From Mytilus edulis (lineage: Eukaryota; Mollusca; Bivalvia; Mytilida; Mytilidae), in contig NC_092349.1 in NCBI RefSeq assembly GCF_963676685.1, positions 82,968,604-83,032,603 on the forward strand: 64,000 nt of DNA, written 5' to 3'. The notes below the pieces were generated by a model, which worked only from the letters and a program-made list of their open reading frames with translations, was not told where the DNA came from and made no database searches. Shown piece after piece: positions 44,680-57,200 of the stretch; the stretch's first letter is position 1; each line of letters starts with the position of its first letter. Position numbers and translations under genes: made by a program.

Positions 44680-46710
44680 AAATTATGTACAATCGTTGAG
44701 TCTGGTATTAATGTGTTGTCTGTAGCCCTGTGCGGAAATCGTCAACTGATCCAGCTTCAGCAACCCTGGCAGGCAATGTATTTCATTCCATGATTGTTCT
44801 TGGAAAGAAGGAGTTCCTGTAGACATCAATGGTGACGCTCTGTTGGTAAAACTTGAGTCCACCACGAGTTCTACTGTCGCCACCTTTTAGGTAAGTATTC
44901 TTGTTGATGTCTATCAGCTCATTCTGGATACGATAGAGCACGCATAGCCTGTTGTCACGGCGTCTTGTCTGTAATGTGTCCCATTTTAGATCTTTTAACA
45001 TTGTAGTGACACACCCTTGTGTGCGTGATGTGTAGTAATTAAAGACAAATCTAGCAGCTCTTCTCTGTATGAATTCTAGTGTGTTGATGATTGCTTGGTT
45101 GGTTGTGTCCCATATATAATAGAAGCATACTCTATGACAGGTCGCGCGAAAGTTGTATAGCCAAGATCCTTTTACTTTCCTTGTACATTTTTTCAGGTCT
45201 CGTTTAACAAAACCAAGTGTTCGGTTACCCTTTGCTGTAACGTTCTGGATATGTTTGTTCCATGAGAGATTATTTGATATTGGCACTCCCAAGTACTTGG
45301 CACTATCTACTGGTTCTATTGTGTGTCCATGTAAAGTGTATAGGTATAGTAAAGGTTCTTTGTTCTTTGGTGGTATGCGGGTAACACTGCTTTTTGTTGG
45401 ATTAAATCTCATCATTCATGTCTTTTCCCACTTTTCTAACGCTTCAATGTCTATCTGCAGTTGTTCTGTATCTTTGGGGTTACTAATTTCCCTGTACAGT
45501 AGACTGTCATCAGCAAAGAGACAGACGTCTGATTGAGTATAAGCGGACATGTCATTGATGTATGTTAGGAACAATAAATGACCTAGCACTGTGCCCTGTG
45601 GCACTCCCGACAGAACATCGTCTTGTTGAGATCTAGCCCCTTCCAATACTACCTGTTGTATCCGGTTTGATAGGAATGAACAGATCCAGGAGTTTGTCCG
45701 GCCACTTACTCCATAAAATTGGAGTTTGTACAGTAGCCTTGAATGAGGAACCTTGTCAAATCCCTTTCGAAGTCCAGGAGTATGATGTCAATCTGGGTTT
45801 CATTTGAAATATTCTTGGCTGTACGATCGAAGGTGATAATAATATAAAAAAAGAAGATGTGATATGATTGCCAATGAGACAACTGCCCACAAGAGACCAA
45901 AATGACACAGACATTAACAACTATAGGTCACCGTACGGCCTTAAACAATGAGCAAAGCCCATACCGCATAGTCAGCTATAAAAGGCTCCGATAAGACAAT
46001 GTAAAACAATTCAAACGAGAAAACTAACGGTCCTACTTATATAAAAAAAAATTGAACGAAAAACACATATGTAACACATAAACACACGACAACCACAGAA
46101 TTACAGGCTCCTGACTTGGAACAGGCACATACGGGTTAAACATGTTAGCGGGATCCCAACCCTCCCCTAACCTGACACAGTGGTATATCAGGACAACATA
46201 AGAAAGAACTATAAAAATCAGTTGAAAAAGGCTTAATTCATCAGATGGACAAAAATAAGCTGGCTTTCACATGATCTGTGTTTCCTGAAACCATGTTAGT
46301 TGCCACCTAGTATATTTTGTTGATCAAATGCTTCTGTGATAGCTTACAAGTGATAGAGGTAATTAAGGGAGACTGGGCGATAATTGGCGCTAGGTGAGTA
46401 TCCCCTTTCTTGTATAGTGGAATTATGTTGGCATCTCTCCAATCTTTTGAAACTTCTCCTCTGTCAAGTGAAAACTGAAAGATTCTTGTAAGAATTGGTG
46501 ATAATTCTGCAGCAGTTATTTGCAGTCTATTTGTTGGTATTTCATCTGGTCCTGCTGCTTTGATGGTGATAAGGTTTTTAGCAGTTTGAATATCCCATGT
46601 TCAATTACTGCTATGTCATTCATTGAATTGGTGTTACTAGGACCTTTATCGGGAATGGTGCTGCCATTTTCTTTGGTTAAAAAACCGAGCAAAACTGTTC
46701 ATTTAAGATA
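44680..46710 (-). pseudogene. Decayed CR1/jockey-type LINE, split by a short repeat
   Basis: On the minus strand from 46710: reverse-transcriptase fingers in broken frames (peptides resembling SKAAGPDEIPTN and SKDWRDANIIPLYKKGD near 46580-46400), an inserted family S repeat (45845-46225), then remnants of motif A, then 45646-45416 with motif B SGVPQGTVLGHLLF and motif C CLFADDSLLYRE. Thumb and C-terminal domain follow at 45415-44783 (SAKYLGVPISNNLSWNKHI, RRAARFVFNYYTSR). A stop codon replaces the expected Trp in the terminal W-N-x-L signature (TGA near 44783), after which the frame stays open to about 44700. There are several frameshifts and stops, and the endonuclease half is missing. Confidence 0.88.
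45845..46225 (+). mobile_element. Family S repeat (long form) inserted in the LINE remnant
   Basis: Begins AGAAGATGTGATATGATTGC, CAATGAGACAACTGCCCACA, GGTCACCGTACGGCCTTAAA, CATAGTCAGCTATAAAAGGC and continues with TTACAGGCTCCTGACTTGGA, CATACGGGTTAAACATGTTA, GATCCCAACCCTCCCCTAAC. It is longer than the other family S copies, suggesting those are truncated. LINE sequence resumes on both sides. Confidence 0.8.
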
Positions 46711-47449
46711 AGATATTTACTCTAGCTGTCGTTTTTAAGGAAGCCTTCTTTGTATACATTTGAGTGTATTTGTATATTCTTATGCCATACACTGTATATA
46801 AATATATTAATTAAAGTACTGTTGTCGAAATTCAGTATTGAATGGTCTCTGTAAATCTCTGAATTGGTTTATGTTTTATGATATTTGACCATCGATAAAC
46901 TACTGTTTCAGTCTCGTATGGTATCTGGTAGCAAGTGGTTCAATGGAAGTCGTCCATGACAAACATTGCCCATTACCGCCCTTCATCTAAATATCAGAGT
47001 GTATGACCTTAAACGCTATCACCAGGAAAACCCAACTGAAATGTCCAGTGGTAGATCTTGTGTTTTCTCATTTTAAAAATCACTAATCTTGCGATATGGA
47101 TTTCCGTTTTTTTTTAATTCCAAAATTTATGCGTCAGTAGTAGATTTGTCATGCATTTTTAATGATACAATGATATCAGTTTGTTAGTTGTCAGCGACTG
47201 GTTTTCATAGGATTGGTGTGATTATGTTGATGTTGAGATAGCTTGTGGTTCGAAGTGTCCCATAACGGCACTGGTGATGATATACACATTGCAATTTTTT
47301 TGTATGTTCTTTCATTATGTTGTATTTAGGTAGATCATAAGTATAGACTTTTTTCAGACAGAATTTTCTTATTATTTGCCAAAATGTAGATTTTACTATG
47401 CTTTTTTCAAAAATATAATAAAAAGTATGGATCACCGTGCTATTTTTCA
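46711..47449. other. Intergenic DNA, no gene seen
   Basis: No supportable feature. The minus-strand ORF 47205-47558 starts in repeat family F and is not a gene. Confidence 0.4.
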
Positions 47450-47575
47450 AAAGAGGGACGAAAGATACCAAAGGGACAGTCAAACTCATAAATCTAAAAC
47501 AAAATGACAACGCCATGGCTAAAAATAAAAAAAGACAAACAAACAGCACACATGACACAACATAGAAAACTAAAG
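47450..47575 (+). repeat. Dispersed repeat family F, 5' fragment
   Basis: AAAGAGGGACGAAAGATACC, AAAGGGACAGTCAAACTCAT, AATGACAACGCCATGGCTAA and ACACAACATAGAAAACTAAAG match the start of 42932-43515; the rest of the element is absent. Confidence 0.85.
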
Positions 47576-47867
47576 AATATCTGCCGTGTCAGCTTTGAGT
47601 CGTTGAAAATTGTCAAAAAGAATAATGGTACCGTTAGGTTGTTCATGAAAAAAGACAGTTGTGTGCATAAAAAAAACATTCTATGAGATTGAATTTGAAA
47701 TAAATTGTGAGAAGATACGTTTAATTATATGTTTTACGAAAATAAAAAGAAAAAATGGTGTCACCGAATTTGATTTCTTGCTACAAGTAAAACTAAAAAT
47801 AATCCCTAAAAGTCCAGTATAACTTTTTTACTAAAAGAGTTATCTCCCCTTAAATGGCTCGTTTGAA

Positions 47868-49437
47868 AAATGATTTTATATATATGTTGTGTACATTTTA
47901 TTATTTTGTACAGGTTATTACCTGTACAAAAACTTTGTAAGAGTAATTACTTGTATGATGGCATCATACAAGTTATTACTTGTACAAATATAATTGTACG
48001 AGTAATTACCTGTACAGTTTTTGTAGAGAAAAAGATAATAACTTGTACAACTCGCTATCTTTTAGATTTATTTGTTTCTTCCTTCTATCTGCTTTTCATA
48101 ACTTCAGCAAACATGACACCTTTGAGCATATTGGATTGAAAAACTAGGTGCCGATAAAATACGGACTACTGAGTACTGGTGCAAAGTGACAAAGTCATTG
48201 AAAGGAATAAATAAAATGAAACTCTTCTTTTAATTATTTTGATTTATTATTTTTTTCAATGGAGGGAAATATCCAATTATTCCCTGACAGTTGAGTTTTA
48301 ATTATAATAATTAATTTACTTTTCTTTTTTTTTTCTTTCTTTTTTTTATGGAATTACACAATTCTTAATCATTCAGACCAGCGTCAGTTATTCTACTGTG
48401 TTCATGTAATCATCATACTCTTTAAGTCAGCGTTCTACATTTGTACGGACACGTTGAGGTGCAAGTGGTCTATCATACATAAATTAAAGTTCTAGCCAAA
48501 GAAGAAATTCCCTTCAATTAACACTATGCAGGTTATGTGGAGCTCCAAAAATAAAAACAAAGTCAGTGAGTTGGTAAGCCACTTCTGCCTTTAACGGGCG
48601 CAGTCCACTGAATTTGGTACAGTGATCCTGATAGTACATGATTGATAATCAACATGGTCTTCCTGACAGTAACATCTTTAACTTTGACTTCACTATAAGC
48701 ATTAAAGACTGTAGTAATGATAGGAGGAGCGACCTTTTCAAAATATTCACACATATGAGTGAAAATCCGGATAATTTCTCTTCTTATATTGACAATTTGT
48801 GTGGTTTTTTTTAACTCCTTATAATTATTATTTGTATGCCTCCAGAGTGTGCTGTTCTAATCAGAGGGTAAAGTTGATCAACTTTACAATAATAAATAAT
48901 TTTGTCTCCTTTGCAAATGAGTTTATTAATTTAATTCCTGCTACATTCAAAACATCATGCCATCTTAAGAATTATTTTTGAAGTGCTGTCTTTTTTTTTT
49001 AACTTGGCTTCCTTTACATAACTTAAAGTATCTCTTTATCTTCCACAAGTGAATACTGAATAATTAGAAGATTTTATTTGATATTTTCCATTTTTATCCT
49101 TTAATACCCTACTCAACTGTACAAATTTGCTACCATATTTATCAAATAAAAAAAAATCTAAAATGTTTCAAGTTTATACTGATGCACTTAATAAATTATT
49201 TGTTTAAAGGGAAAGTTTTATTGTAGTCAGGAAATAGGCCAAGGTAGAATAATGATTTGTACAAGTTATTATCTTTTTCTCAATAAAAATTGGACAAGTA
49301 ATTACATGTACAATTGTATTTGTACAAGTAATAACCTGTATGATGGCGTCATACAAGTAATTACTTGTACAAAATGTTTGTACAAGTAATAACCTGTACA
49401 AAATAATAACATGTACACGACATATATAACAAACGAA
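47868..49437. mobile_element. 1.57 kb unit bounded by ~190-bp inverted repeats
   Basis: 47868-48058 and 49240-49437 are inverted copies of each other over about 190 bp: TTATATATATGTTGTGTACA..TTATTATTTTGTACAGG at the left is mirrored at the right end. Each arm consists of repeated TGTACAAGTAATTAC-like words in alternating orientation and a central palindrome CTTGTATGATGGCATCATAC. The inner 1.18 kb is not repeated and contains the exon-like ORF at 48560-48855. The arms and unique centre resemble a fold-back type DNA element, but no transposase is present. Confidence 0.65.
48560..48855 (-). pseudogene. Unidentified exon-like ORF, possible captured gene fragment
   Basis: On the minus strand the frame is open for about 97 codons from 48851 to the stop at 48560-48562, directly after a plausible acceptor (TTACCCTCTGATTAG). 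The peptide is alpha-helical in style: YKELKKTTQIVNIRREII, CEYFEKVAPPIITTVF, KDVTVRKTMLIINHVL. The pattern I-R-R-E ... V-A-P-P ... T-M-L-I-I-N recalls a HEAT-repeat stretch of exportin-1, but similarity is weak and judged by eye only. No further exon of such a gene is visible in the window, so a decayed captured fragment is more likely than a working gene. It may also be chance. Confidence 0.3.
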
Positions 49438-49851
49438 AATGATATTTTTTTGAATATTTTGAATAATACAATGAATCACCAAGTTTTTCTTTATATGAAG
49501 AAACAGGTTAATCAATAAATTGCAAATCTGTCTCCAAATTTGCTGATTTGGGCAAGGAAATATACCGATTTTGAACTGTGAGTATACAATCCAAGACGGC
49601 GGTTTACCATGAATCTACCTTAATGCATTAAATAATGAAATAGAAAGTCAGTACTAATACTGTTTCAGTGCAAACGCATTGTAACGTTAGTTTATATTCG
49701 TTACCCTTTGTGATGCTTGTTTTGCACTTTTCTGGGATTATACATTTATCTGCAGCTTTTATTCATTGTTCTGATTCGTAGAAGTTGGAAGATAGAATAG
49801 ACTGTATATGTTTTATTAGAATGTTGATTTTGCCGTTGATTAAGAAATAAG

Positions 49852-50335
49852 AGAGTCGAAAGATAGCAAAGGGATGAGTCAAACGCGTACGTCAACACCA
49901 AGGGACAATGGCATGGCAAAAAACAAAAGAAAAAAATTAAAACAACAGTTTACAGATTTCATTGTATAGAAAACAAAAAATTGAGCAACAAAAAAAACAC
50001 CAATTTCAGGAGTGAATTCAGGTGTTCAGTAAGACCTAGTAGACCGTTCTCTACATGTTTCACCATTCATGTTGCTCATGTAAGTGCACATTTGGTGATT
50101 GGAGGAAAAGAGAACAGGATTATGGTTACGACAATTGGAACATATCCATTGTCATGTGTGAAACCGATATTCAATAACGGTCAACCAGCTCATGAGAGCG
50201 ACAATGAAATTGTCGAAGGGATGATTTCAGCTGCATCATTCAGCGTACAGAGTTATATACTCCGTATGCACGCGCTATAGGAATGTTGCTATATAGAAAC
50301 GTAAAGTTCACAAGTGGGAAGCTTAAATCATTTTA
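49852..50335 (+). repeat. Dispersed repeat family F, diverged copy
   Basis: GAGTCGAAAGATAGCAAAGG, GACAATGGCATGGCAAAAAA, TTGGAACATATCCATTGTC, GGTCAACCAGCTCATGAGAG and AGAAACGTAAAGTTCACAAG follow the same order as in 42932-43515. The plus-strand ORF 49981-50280 is a by-product of the repeat. Confidence 0.8.
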
Positions 50336-50399
50336 ATTTTTTATCGTAAAGTTTAGTTCTCGACCGACCTTCATTATATATGCAGATATAATTAAAGTT

Positions 50400-51320
50400 A
50401 TAAGACAGACTTAATTATCTGTATCTGTTGTATCCTTTGTTTCAAGTTCGATAGCATAGAGGCACTCGACATGGTCAACAAACTTTAAATTATTTAATGA
50501 GAGGACACCATGTATATAGCGGCAGATGAAGTTAAAGAATAATGCTAACTCCTTCATCATGTTCATAAGAAGCTCCTATATGGAGTCAGTCTCATATGGA
50601 TAAAAGAACTAGTCGACACGAAGAAGAGAACAGTTGGTAATGTCGAATTTTTGTTAGATAGACACATATTGCTCTGTATTGAGAGGGGTATTTTCGAGTG
50701 ATTAGATTTTTAATGAAGGATATTGTCTAAGATGGTGACATCGACACATTTGTCGGCAATGAAAAGTTTTAGAAATGATCTTATCTCCTTTTCATCTTTT
50801 CCAATGCAATCTGGTCTAAAAAGTCTGTATCTGGCAACATCCGAGCTGATAGATTTGTATTGCTTTAAATGGGGAGTTGTTACAGTGGTTTCCAATCATA
50901 AGCTGTACAGATAATGAAGTTTTGAAAGGGGTAGTAAATTCAACTGTGTCAAATGACGACTATGACTGCGTCTACGCCGATGTGCAGAGTTGAAAAAGTT
51001 CATTTCATTCACTGAACTACGGGAAGAACTGGTAGAATATATATTCTAGCAACTTTGTCATTGGAACCATCTGGTGTTTCAGTTCCCAATTTCCGAATAC
51101 AGAAGTCTTCCTTTTGTCAACCGAGATACGTTGCAGGATGAATATATTTTTAGACAATTGCTTTATTAGGCTAATTGTTTCTTTTACGGAATTCTTCTCT
51201 ATTGTTGTCCTTTTTTGCTGTTGATAAAGGCCCAGGAGCAGTTTGAATTGTTGTGGATTGTGGTGATATTATATTGGGGATGAAATCATTTTTAGCCTAA
51301 TTGCATTTGGTGCAGTTGAA
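50400..51320 (-). pseudogene. Internally deleted Penelope-like retroelement remnant
   Basis: Two blocks on the minus strand match a reverse-transcriptase protein I recognise as very common in bivalve genomes. The first (50895-50710) reads IGKDEKEIRSFLKLFIADKC and normally lies well N-terminal of the polymerase domain. The second (about 50640-50412) contains FNFICRYIHGVLSLNN and YAIELETKDTTDTD around motif C. Only about 100-150 bases separate them, where well over a kilobase is expected, so most of the polymerase domain is deleted. The catalytic Asp-Asp of motif C (RYIDDV in the family) is His-Gly here, and there are extra stops. Frames further up to about 51320 (SPQSTTIQTAPGPLS) may be the N-terminal region. 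Assignment to Penelope-like elements rests on family memory. Confidence 0.7.
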
Positions 51321-52766
51321 TTGGTTCCGTTTGCGTTATCATTTTGATCTCCATGCAGATTTACTGTGTTGGTATCTCATCTTTCTGCATGTTTCTCTCA
51401 AGGGTTTGGTACTGTGGACGCGGACGTCTTTTTCTTGCGTCTGAAAATCAATGTTTTTCTTTGTTATCTTTATTCTGTTGGTTATCTTTACCTTATTCGT
51501 ATATCAATACTAGTGTTGAAACAGATCATATTTTGCTGAAAATTCCAGGTATTCCAGTATATTGTCCGTAAACATGTGAAAAGTTGCCCCAAGTCACGAT
51601 AATTATTCATGTCAATAACTCGTTTGTTGATAGCAGGGTTGACGTGGTTGCTTGTATTGATGGCGTGTCATCAAACTGATGTCCGAAAAGTTGAGATGAC
51701 TTCACTATAAAACTGTTTTAAGTCGAAGTTACTTTACTGGTGTCTATACACATATTTATTAAAAAGGGATGGATTCGTGTGCAAATGTAATGATTAATCT
51801 TTCTTTATTGCCAATGGGTCTCCTCCATAACCATTTTGTCGTTACAGATGATCTCAAAGTTTGAACATTTCCGCAATGCATACTGATGTAACATTATTGA
51901 CAACCGGGACCGACTATTCGACCAGGTACTTTTTGTTGTCAATCTGCCATTCACACCGCCAAAGATGATGACATCTACTTTCATTGTTGAGTCATATGTT
52001 GTATCTTAAGGTACTTAGTTGTTGATACTTCAGTTATGTCATTGCTTTCAGAAGATGTGGAGATATTACATTAAGACATAATTATAGCCGAATCGAATAA
52101 ACTTGATTGGAATTTGGTATTTTAGATGTCAAAAGAATGTGAGTACATGTTCACTACCTCTTCTGACTTTTGAACATATTCCTCGAACCTTTCCGTTGGA
52201 AAGAGCAATAATATTCTTCCCTGTTGTGAGCTGTCTTTACTAGCGAAAATCTTAAAAACTAATTTCATTCTTGTGATGAATTAATGTTAGATAATATACA
52301 CACTATTTGACGGATATCATTGTGATATTGTAAATTGGTTTACAAAACCAGAGGTTTACTTTGCAATTTACATTTTTTAAGAAAATAGTTTTTTTATCGA
52401 TCGGGAATACTTTTTGCATAATCATTGCGGATAAGAATGATCACTTTCGCTTTTTATACAGTTTGAAAAAAAGTGTTTGACGGTTTCAGTAGCTGTTGAC
52501 CATTTCTGCCTTTGGAATATGATTTCAAATAGCTTCTTAAACTACATGCTTCTCTGGACAGATATAACCGAAAACGGTCACATTTGGTGTGATAGTTTGT
52601 CATCATGTTCTCTAATACAATAGAATATTACACAATTATAGACTTTGTATGAAATCGATACGAGGTAACTCAGGTTATATTATTAATTCGTATATTTTAA
52701 CTAATTTGATTCGTTCAGGGATAGTCACATGTTAAACTATATTTTCGAAGGTTGATAGGAAACGGC
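51321..52766. other. Intergenic DNA, no gene seen
   Basis: No domain-bearing ORF on either strand. Composition is less AT-rich than at the left of the window and may hide more retroelement debris, but I cannot show it. Confidence 0.35.
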
Positions 52767-52828
52767 GGATAGCAAAAAGCATATTGCACAGCAAAAAGCA
52801 TATTGCACAACAAAAAACATATTGCACG
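52767..52828 (+). repeat. Short tandem repeat, three units of ~21 bp
   Basis: AGCAAAAAGCATATTGCACA is repeated three times with one or two changes. Confidence 0.9.
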
Positions 52829-53124
52829 GTTATTTTTAGAATATCTAAAAACCGACATACTTTGTGACGTCGTGAATTTCATGATATTGTTGAAAGTTTT
52901 ATAAAAAATATCTTCGATCGATTATTAAAAGAAAAAAATCTTCACATACATAAGATATAAAAAAAAAAGTAAAGGAATTAACAACTTATATGTTGTTAAT
53001 GTCTAGGAGACAATATGATATATATAAAATTCCAACAAAATCAAATGACGATTATGATCGAATATGGTAGGAAATTAATAATAAAACAATTATAGCCTAT
53101 TTATGAGGTCAATATAGGATATCT

Positions 53125-53277
53125 GCAACTCTCACACGTCTACACGTTCTTAGATAAACATGTAATTAAATAGATCAATTGTAGTTCTTATACTGTAGTC
53201 TGACCATCAAATGATGTACTTGTTAATAAATTAGTTATAGAAACTGGATTGTATTATTACATAGCAAATATATTACA
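53125..53277 (+). repeat. 5' LTR, recognisable right part
   Basis: Ends AGCAAATATATTACA at 53277; the next bases, CATTTTGGCGACGAGG, would hold the tRNA primer-binding site. The left (U3) part, expected from about 53077, no longer aligns with the 3' LTR. It has an extra block of about 25 bases near 53160-53190 relative to the other LTR. Confidence 0.8.
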
Positions 53278-53336
53278 CATTTTGGCGACGAGGAAAAACT
53301 GAATCTTAAAATAAATGGGAATTTCTACAAGTGACA

Positions 53337-54165
53337 ATGCCGACTTACGGGAAATTAGACTCTTTTGATGTATCCGAAGATTGACACAATATGTATAACG
53401 TATGGAACATTATTTTAATGCTAATGAGATAGACGAAGAAGACCAGAAAAAGGATATTTTCTTAAGTGTATGTTGGAAGAATACCTACAAATCAATAAGG
53501 GATTTATACCCGGAACGAAATCACTGGCCGATTTAACAAAACTAGTGAAAGACCACCGAGATCCAGTACCATCAGAAATCATTCAGATATTTAAATTTAA
53601 CAGTAGAACAAGACACAGCGATGAGTCAGTGAGAACATGTATTGCAGCACTAAGAAGTCTGACAGAACACTGTAATTATCATGATTATGGTGACACGTTA
53701 AACGCGAACATTACGTAACAGGTTAGTCATCGGGATAAAGAGTGACCGCAAACAGAGGAGGCTGTTAGCAGAGCCGAATTTAACATTTGAAAAGGCATTG
53801 AAAATTGCTACCGCTATGGAGACTGCAGAGAAGAATGCACAGGACATCCAAGCGAAAGGGACAAATGCAGCATTTCAAAAAATCAACAAAGTTTCAAAAT
53901 CATATACAAGAAACAACTCTGGAAATTCGAAACAAGAAGGTTGTTACCGGTGTGGAGGAAATCACTTAGCCGCTGAATGCAGGTTTAAGGATGCAAAATG
54001 CCACAGTTGTAAAAAGAAAGGACATATCGCACAGAAATGCCGTAACAAATCTGCCAATGGAAATTTAAGTGAAAATCACAGAGAGTTTAAATCACGTTTT
54101 AAACCAGGTGCTCATTTCATGGAACAGTATGAAAGTAGCGAAAGTGAAAGTGAAATGAAGTTTAC
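53337..54165 (+). pseudogene. Ty3/gypsy gag remnant with two zinc knuckles
   Basis: The first ATG after the primer site is at 53337, but the frame stops after 15 codons (TGA where a Trp is likely). Gag-like sequence continues at 53470-53718, then changes frame near 53718 and continues through 54165. The end carries two CCHC knuckles, CYRCGGNHLAAEC and CHSCKKKGHIAQKC, which bind the element's RNA in particle assembly. At least two breaks, so it cannot be made as one protein. Confidence 0.85.
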
Positions 54166-54207
54166 TCTGTTTTTCATTTTAGAAATAAATATAATGAGGC
54201 ATATAAA

Positions 54208-57200
54208 GTGCAAATCAATGTGAATGAATGTGAAATAGCCACGGAAATAGATACCGGAGCGTCAGTTTCTATCATGAGCGAGGATACTTACAAGGATTAT
54301 AAGTCGAAATTCAGAATCGAACCGACAAGTGCTAAACTCCGAACATACATGGGAGAGCAGATTCCTGTAATAGGACGTGCTATCGTCAATGTAAACTACA
54401 AGAAGGAATGCGCAAAATTACCATTTACTGATAGTGAAACGTAAAGGTCCGAATTTACTTGGCCGAGACTGGTTGGACAAACTCCCAACTGGATTGGAAG
54501 GATATTTTCTCCGTCGTTGGAAGTGATAATCAATCGAGTGATAAGGAGGTTTTCAAAGACGAACTTGGAACTGTAAAAGGCATGAAAGCCAAGATTTATG
54601 TTGATGAGAGTGCTGTACCGAAATATTTCAAGGCTCGCCCTTTGCCGTATGCGTTGAAGGATAAAGTGGAGATGGAACTTGAACATCTTGAGAAGGAGGG
54701 TCAGATTCAGCAAGAAGAATTTTCCGACTGGGCCGCTCCGATAGTACCGGTAGTTAAGGAGAACGGATCTATTAGAATTTGTGGTGACTACAAGGTAACC
54801 GTTAATTCCGTCTTAAAGTTGGATAATTATCCGATTCCTAAAACTGAGGATTTATACGCAACGCTTGGAGGAGGACAAGAATATACAAAATTGAATTTAA
54901 ATCAAGCATATCAACAAATTGAACTTGATGAGGACAGTTAAAGGTATGTGACTATAAACACGCATAAGGGTTTATTAGATACAATAGACTTCCGTATTGT
55001 GTAGCGTCCACCCCAGGTATTTTCCAAAGAACACTTGAAAATGTTGTTTAAGGTATCGCCAATATTTTGGTTCGAGTAGATGATATACTGATAACGGGTA
55101 AAGCAAGGGATTAACATCTTAATACTCTTTCTAAGGTTTTGTCTAGATCTAAGAGAATCGGAATTCGGTTAAAGAAACAGAAGTGTGTGTTCAAGGCCGA
55201 AGAAGTAGTTTATTTGGGATTTAAAATAAACAAACACGGAATATATCCAGTGAAGAGTAAAGTTGAGGCGATCGATAAAGCACCAAGTCAGACAAACGTG
55301 ACAGAACTGAAAGCTTATCTTGGAATGCTGAACTATTACAATAGATTCTTATCGAATTTGTCTCACTTGTTAAAGCCACTACATGTACTACTACAGAAAG
55401 ACACAAAATGGAGTTGGGAAAAAGAACAGGAAAAGGCGTTCATAGAGTCAAAACAGCTGTTGAACCCCGCATCAGTACTTGTACATTTCGATCCGAAAAA
55501 GAAATTAATCCTAGCCTGTGATGCATCTCCGTATGGATTAGGCGCCGTACTTTTGCATAAAATGGACGACGGCAGTGAAAAAAACAATAGCTTATACATC
55601 TCAAACACTTACATCAGCAGAGAAGAATTAATCCGTTCTTGAGAATAATATTAGGTATCAAGAAATTTCATCAATATTTGTATGGAAACCCCGTTACAAT
55701 CATAACCGATCACAAGCCGCTCATAGGTTTATTTCGAGAAGATAAACCTTTACCTATACAATGGCCGCATCTCGAATTCAAAGGTGGGCACTGACTTTAG
55801 CTGCATATGAGTACACGATTGTAGACAAAGAAGGGAGTCTGAATGGCAATGCGGATGGATTAAGTAGACTACCGCTGAAAACAAACATTGAAAAGACGCC
55901 AGGTGATACTTTATTATTAATGGAACATTTAGCCACTACGCCAGTTGATGCTAAACAAATGCAAAAGTGGACACGCAAGGACACAATACTGTCTATGATG
56001 CTTAGATACATTTTGAATGGATGGCCGTCAAAATGTCCCAGTGAAGACATACGACCGTATTATAGTAGAAAACATGAACTGTGTAGTCAGGGCGGATGCA
56101 TATTGTGGGGAGGAAGGGTAATTGTTCCACAACCAGGACGTGAGGCCATGTCAAATGAATTACACCAAGGACATCCACGGATTACTAGAATGGAAAATCT
56201 AGGAAAAAGCTATATATGGTCGACGGGAATGGACAATGACTAGGAATTAACTGTAGGTAACTGTTACAGTTGTCAGGAAAACCTATAATTATCAGCAGAA
56301 GCACCGTTACATCCGTGGGAATATCCGAGCCATCCGTGGTCAAGAATACATATAGACTTTGCAGGACCATTCATGAACAAATCATTTCTAATTATAAGGT
56401 TGATGAGTATTCAAAATGGATAGACATGTATACACGTCATGAATTCTACAACATCCGAAGCTACGATTACAAAACTTCAACAAACATTTGCAACACATGG
56501 ATTATGTGATCTCATTATTAGTGATAATGGAGCTGCATTAATAGTAAGGAATTCGCCGATAAAGTGAAATCAAATGGAATTGAACATCGCACTTCCGCGC
56601 CGTGGCATCCAGCTAGTAATGGTTGTGCTGAACGAGCAGTTCAGAGTTTCAAAGAAGGTATGAAGAAAATCAATGAAGGAACTGTCCAGGAAAAGTTGAA
56701 CCGTTTTCTTTTCAACTAACGTATAACGCCACAAACAACGACAGGATTGTCACCATCAGAAATGCTAATAAAAAGGAAACTCAAGTCACGTCTAGATTGA
56801 GTTTTTCCAAATATCGAGAAGCGAGTTTAGGAGAGACAACAAAAACAAAAACATTATCATGATAAGAAATCTGTGAGCAGACAAATTAATGTAGGACAGG
56901 GAGTATTTGTCCGAAATTTCGCAATTGGTTCAAAGATTAAATGGATTCCAGGAGAAGTTATAAAACAACCAGGACCACTTTCATTTCATATTAAATTGCA
57001 AGATGGACGTGTCATTCGGAGACATATTGACCACCATCAGAGTACGAAACTTCGATTGCACAAACAACGAAAATGAAGAAAAATGTGACAATGACAGTGA
57101 TTTGTTTGAACAAGAAATAACTAAATCGATAAGTACTCCTGAGACCAAACAACCGCAAAACGAGAGACCGTCAAATATGACTGAACAAATGGAACCACGC

